DNA of 64,000 nt from Nitzschia sp. pyKryTriq1 (Eukaryota > Bacillariophyta > Bacillariophyceae > Bacillariales > Bacillariaceae), in NCBI GenBank assembly GCA_956465555.1, contig OY101117.1, forward strand, positions 1,054,001 through 1,118,000, read 5' to 3'. This document shows positions 61,886-64,000 of this stretch, one piece after another. Made by a program: the position numbers and the translations under genes. The notes under the pieces were generated by a model. That model was not told the DNA's origin and made no database searches. It was given only the letters and a program-made list of their open reading frames with translations. The first letter of the stretch is position 1. Each line of letters opens with the position of its first letter.

Positions 61886-64000
61886 TTATTGTACCTTCCG
61901 GGCAACCTTTTGAAATAGACTACTGCTAGCCTGGCCAGGTGTGACACGTTTACGCTTCCCAGTCGCCTCTCCCATATTGCTGCCTGAAGCGGACAGGCTA
62001 CCCCGAATTGTGCTACCAAAGGTGACATGACTCAGTGCAACACTCTTATGAATGAGAGCACCGCTTTCCTTTGCTTTCCCGGCCTTGTCGCCTCCCAGGA
62101 AGCTAGTCCTGAGCTGAACTTTGCGGCTAGCTCGCAAAGCAATAGAGAGACTGCTCCCACCAGTCTTTTCCAAAAACGAGCCCCCCATGGTTGCAACTCG
62201 GGGTCGCTTGTGCCCCATATTGCTCGACGAATCTTCCGAAGACACGGAGCTTCGCGTGGACGATGAAACGCTTCGCTTTCGAACAAGACCATTCTGAAAG
62301 ACACATATGATCGGTTTTAGTTAGCGAGAATGACAGGCTGAAAAAAGACAACGAACGATAATGAAACTCTTACCTTCATCTGACTCAGTTCCTGCCTCAT
62401 CGATTCATCCTCGTCAATCAGCCGTTGTTGTGAGAACTCTTGACTATCAGCATACTCTTCTTCAAGTCGTTGCATTCTGGCGCGTTTCGCAAAGCGCTTG
62501 GCAAGACGCTCTTGCGTCCGTTCCTCCTCTGCTTCTGAGTCATCCCCATCGCCCTTGTCGTTGGTTTCCTCGGGATCTTCTTCATCTTCAGAGAAGTTCT
62601 CCTCAATATCGATATCAGTTCGATGCAAGAAACGGTCTTTCAGCATTTTGTCCAACAACGCTGCTTCGTCGTCCTCGTCCTCGTTACTTTTTTCATCCTT
62701 CTTTTCATTTTCGTCATCAGTGTCCAATTCGTCATCGTTGAGGAGTCCGAGTCGCTTGGCGTCCTCTCGATTGTCAGCGGCCACCAACTGGTCAAATCGG
62801 TGCATTCCACGGGCTCCAACACCGCTACCGGCAATACCTCCTCGGCGCCCATCGTAACCCTCTCGCATCCGCCTCAAGATCGCCTTGTGTTGTTCCTTTT
62901 CTTCTAGACGTTCCTGCTTCTTGCGGGCAGCCTCTCCCGCTTCTTCGTCACCTTCATTGTCAGAGACGTCATCGACGACGTGTTTCAGGTCATCTTCATC
63001 GAGTTTGTCATCAATATCTTCATCCTCGTCATCTTGTTTTTTCTTCTTGACCGAGAAACCGAAATCTTCCAGTCCAGCGACTTCCTCTTCCTCCTCTTCT
63101 TCGGCCTGATCTTCGATCAGACCCGGTTTGCGCTTCTTTTGTTTCTTCAGCATGGCCGCTTCTTTCTCGAGCATAGCCTGCCAGCCAGCGTTTCTGGGAC
63201 GATTTGGGTCTTTCTTTGGCTTCTCATCGAGGAATTCAAGTTCCCCTTCGTCGGAATCGTCTGCAAGAGGGTCGCTCTTTTCTTCGGACGTGCCCTCAGA
63301 TTCGCCTTCAGGGCTAGACGATTGCTTCTCCTCCGAAATTTCGACACCAACGGAACTTTTGGCATCATCCTTTGAGAGTCCTTCGGTGTCATTTTGACCA
63401 TCTTTTTTTGACAGGTTGGGTTCGCCTTGAGTATTCGTCGGAAGGACGGGTGCTTGAGTCTCCCATTGTGGGGATTCTTCGTCTTGCGTATCATCTTCGG
63501 TGGGAAACCCGGCAGACTCGTCCACCTCTTCATCCAGTAGTGCAGTTCTACTGCTCTCAGACTCCTCTGACTGCGCACTAGTAGCTTGCGCAAAACCAGT
63601 CTTTGGAGCGGTGTCATTTGCTCCAATATCTACTTCTTCTTCGTGCTCCCCAGCATTCTCGGCAGAGCTTTCGCTTTCTCGGTGGGCCAGCTCGATTTCC
63701 CGTGCCATTTGCATTTCTTCGTCTTCTTCATCGTCTGGAGAGTTATCGCCCCCTTCAGCCTTTTCTGATTCATTGTCTTCTCCGTCTTCGGGTAGCACGC
63801 CAATCTCTTGGCGCAAGATTCGCTCTCGAAGCAGACGACGCTCATTGGCCTCCACTCGTGCTTGCTCCAACTTTTGTACAAGAGCCCGCTTTCCTTCAAC
63901 GACCGAGTTACAGTCTTTCAAGTGTTCTTCTTCATTCTTGTAGCCTAATTCACGGGCCAACCACAAATTTCCTTGCTTGCGTTGCTTTTGTCTGAGCGCT
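61886..64000 (-). CDS. Claspin/Mrc1-like acidic nuclear protein, partial (5' end outside window)
   Basis: Two exons in view (62374->64000 and 61886-62293), with an 80-nt phase-0 intron. The 5' end runs off the window, giving at least 677 residues. The protein is highly acidic with long Asp/Glu runs, Lys-rich helices and repeated Ser-Asp/Glu motifs. A conserved-looking core lies around RRMREGYDGRRGGIAGSGVG, HRFDQLVAADNREDAKRLGL, LLDKMLKDRFLHRTDID and ERLAKRFAKRARMQRLEEEY. The C-terminus is basic, with GGSFLEKTGG and RTSFLGGDKAGK. This order resembles Claspin/Mrc1, the replication-fork and checkpoint mediator, but low complexity makes homology uncertain. Other acidic nuclear scaffolds are possible. 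Confidence 0.6.

Overview
The window looks like nuclear DNA of a diatom (pennate type most likely; genus not determined). Several proteins start with an ER signal peptide followed by the plastid-entry motif with Phe after Ala (FAP or similar): a 156-aa protein, ribose-5-phosphate isomerase, a DnaJ, a 207-aa protein and a Deg protease. Genes are compact, mostly with zero to two short GT-AG introns of about 70-120 nt, and lie on both strands. About 30 protein loci, two intron-bearing tRNA-Tyr genes, one Ty3/gypsy reverse-transcriptase fossil, one decayed DDE transposase, a tandem hairpin-rich repeat and one 200-N assembly gap were found. Splice joins were chosen by eye from GT-AG sites that keep frame and restore family motifs.

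Layout: 1-3,050 holds the 5' part of a SUN-like nuclear-envelope protein and a broken acidic gene. 4,279-9,219 holds a diatom-type single-pass membrane protein and a tyrosine/tryptophan-permease-type carrier. 9,911-14,992 holds GCN5 histone acetyltransferase, a small plastid protein and a prolyl 4-hydroxylase. 15,051-16,006 is a tandem, hairpin-rich repeated element. 16,285-22,688 holds a phospho-lyase-type aminotransferase, plastid RpiA and a DEX1-like FG-GAP protein. 22,906-33,925 is bracketed by the two tRNA-Tyr genes and carries a SIM-UIM tail-anchored protein, a lipase, plastid DnaJ, dihydropteridine reductase and a large Q-rich nuclear protein. 34,127-38,300 holds a 3CxxC zinc-finger gene and HslV, both cut by the gap, a Cys-cluster plastid protein and a thylakoid-lumen Deg protease.

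38,899-47,885 holds a PANTS/EMI1-like protein, two unknown proteins, splicing factor SLU7 without its zinc knuckle, an AlkA-type DNA glycosylase and an acidic nuclear protein. 48,213-53,820 holds the gypsy fossil, a dual-specificity phosphatase whose frame is interrupted, a secreted Cys-rich protein and an LRR protein. 54,360-64,000 holds SURF6, a membrane cupin, the DDE relic, an RMD1/DUF155 protein, an FkbM methyltransferase and a Claspin/Mrc1-like protein that runs off the end.

The genes are mostly unrelated housekeeping functions. Loose themes are chromatin and nuclear periphery (SUN-like, GCN5, two SUMO-motif proteins, Claspin-like), plastid/mitochondrial proteostasis (DnaJ, Deg, HslV), and RNA processing (SLU7, SURF6). 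Intergenic DNA is marked by recurring GTAC-rich palindromic clusters (GGTACC, ACCGGT) that I did not see inside coding sequence. No obvious multi-gene novel system is present; the best candidates for something new are the hairpin-rich tandem element, the SIM-UIM membrane protein and the rebuilt SLU7.
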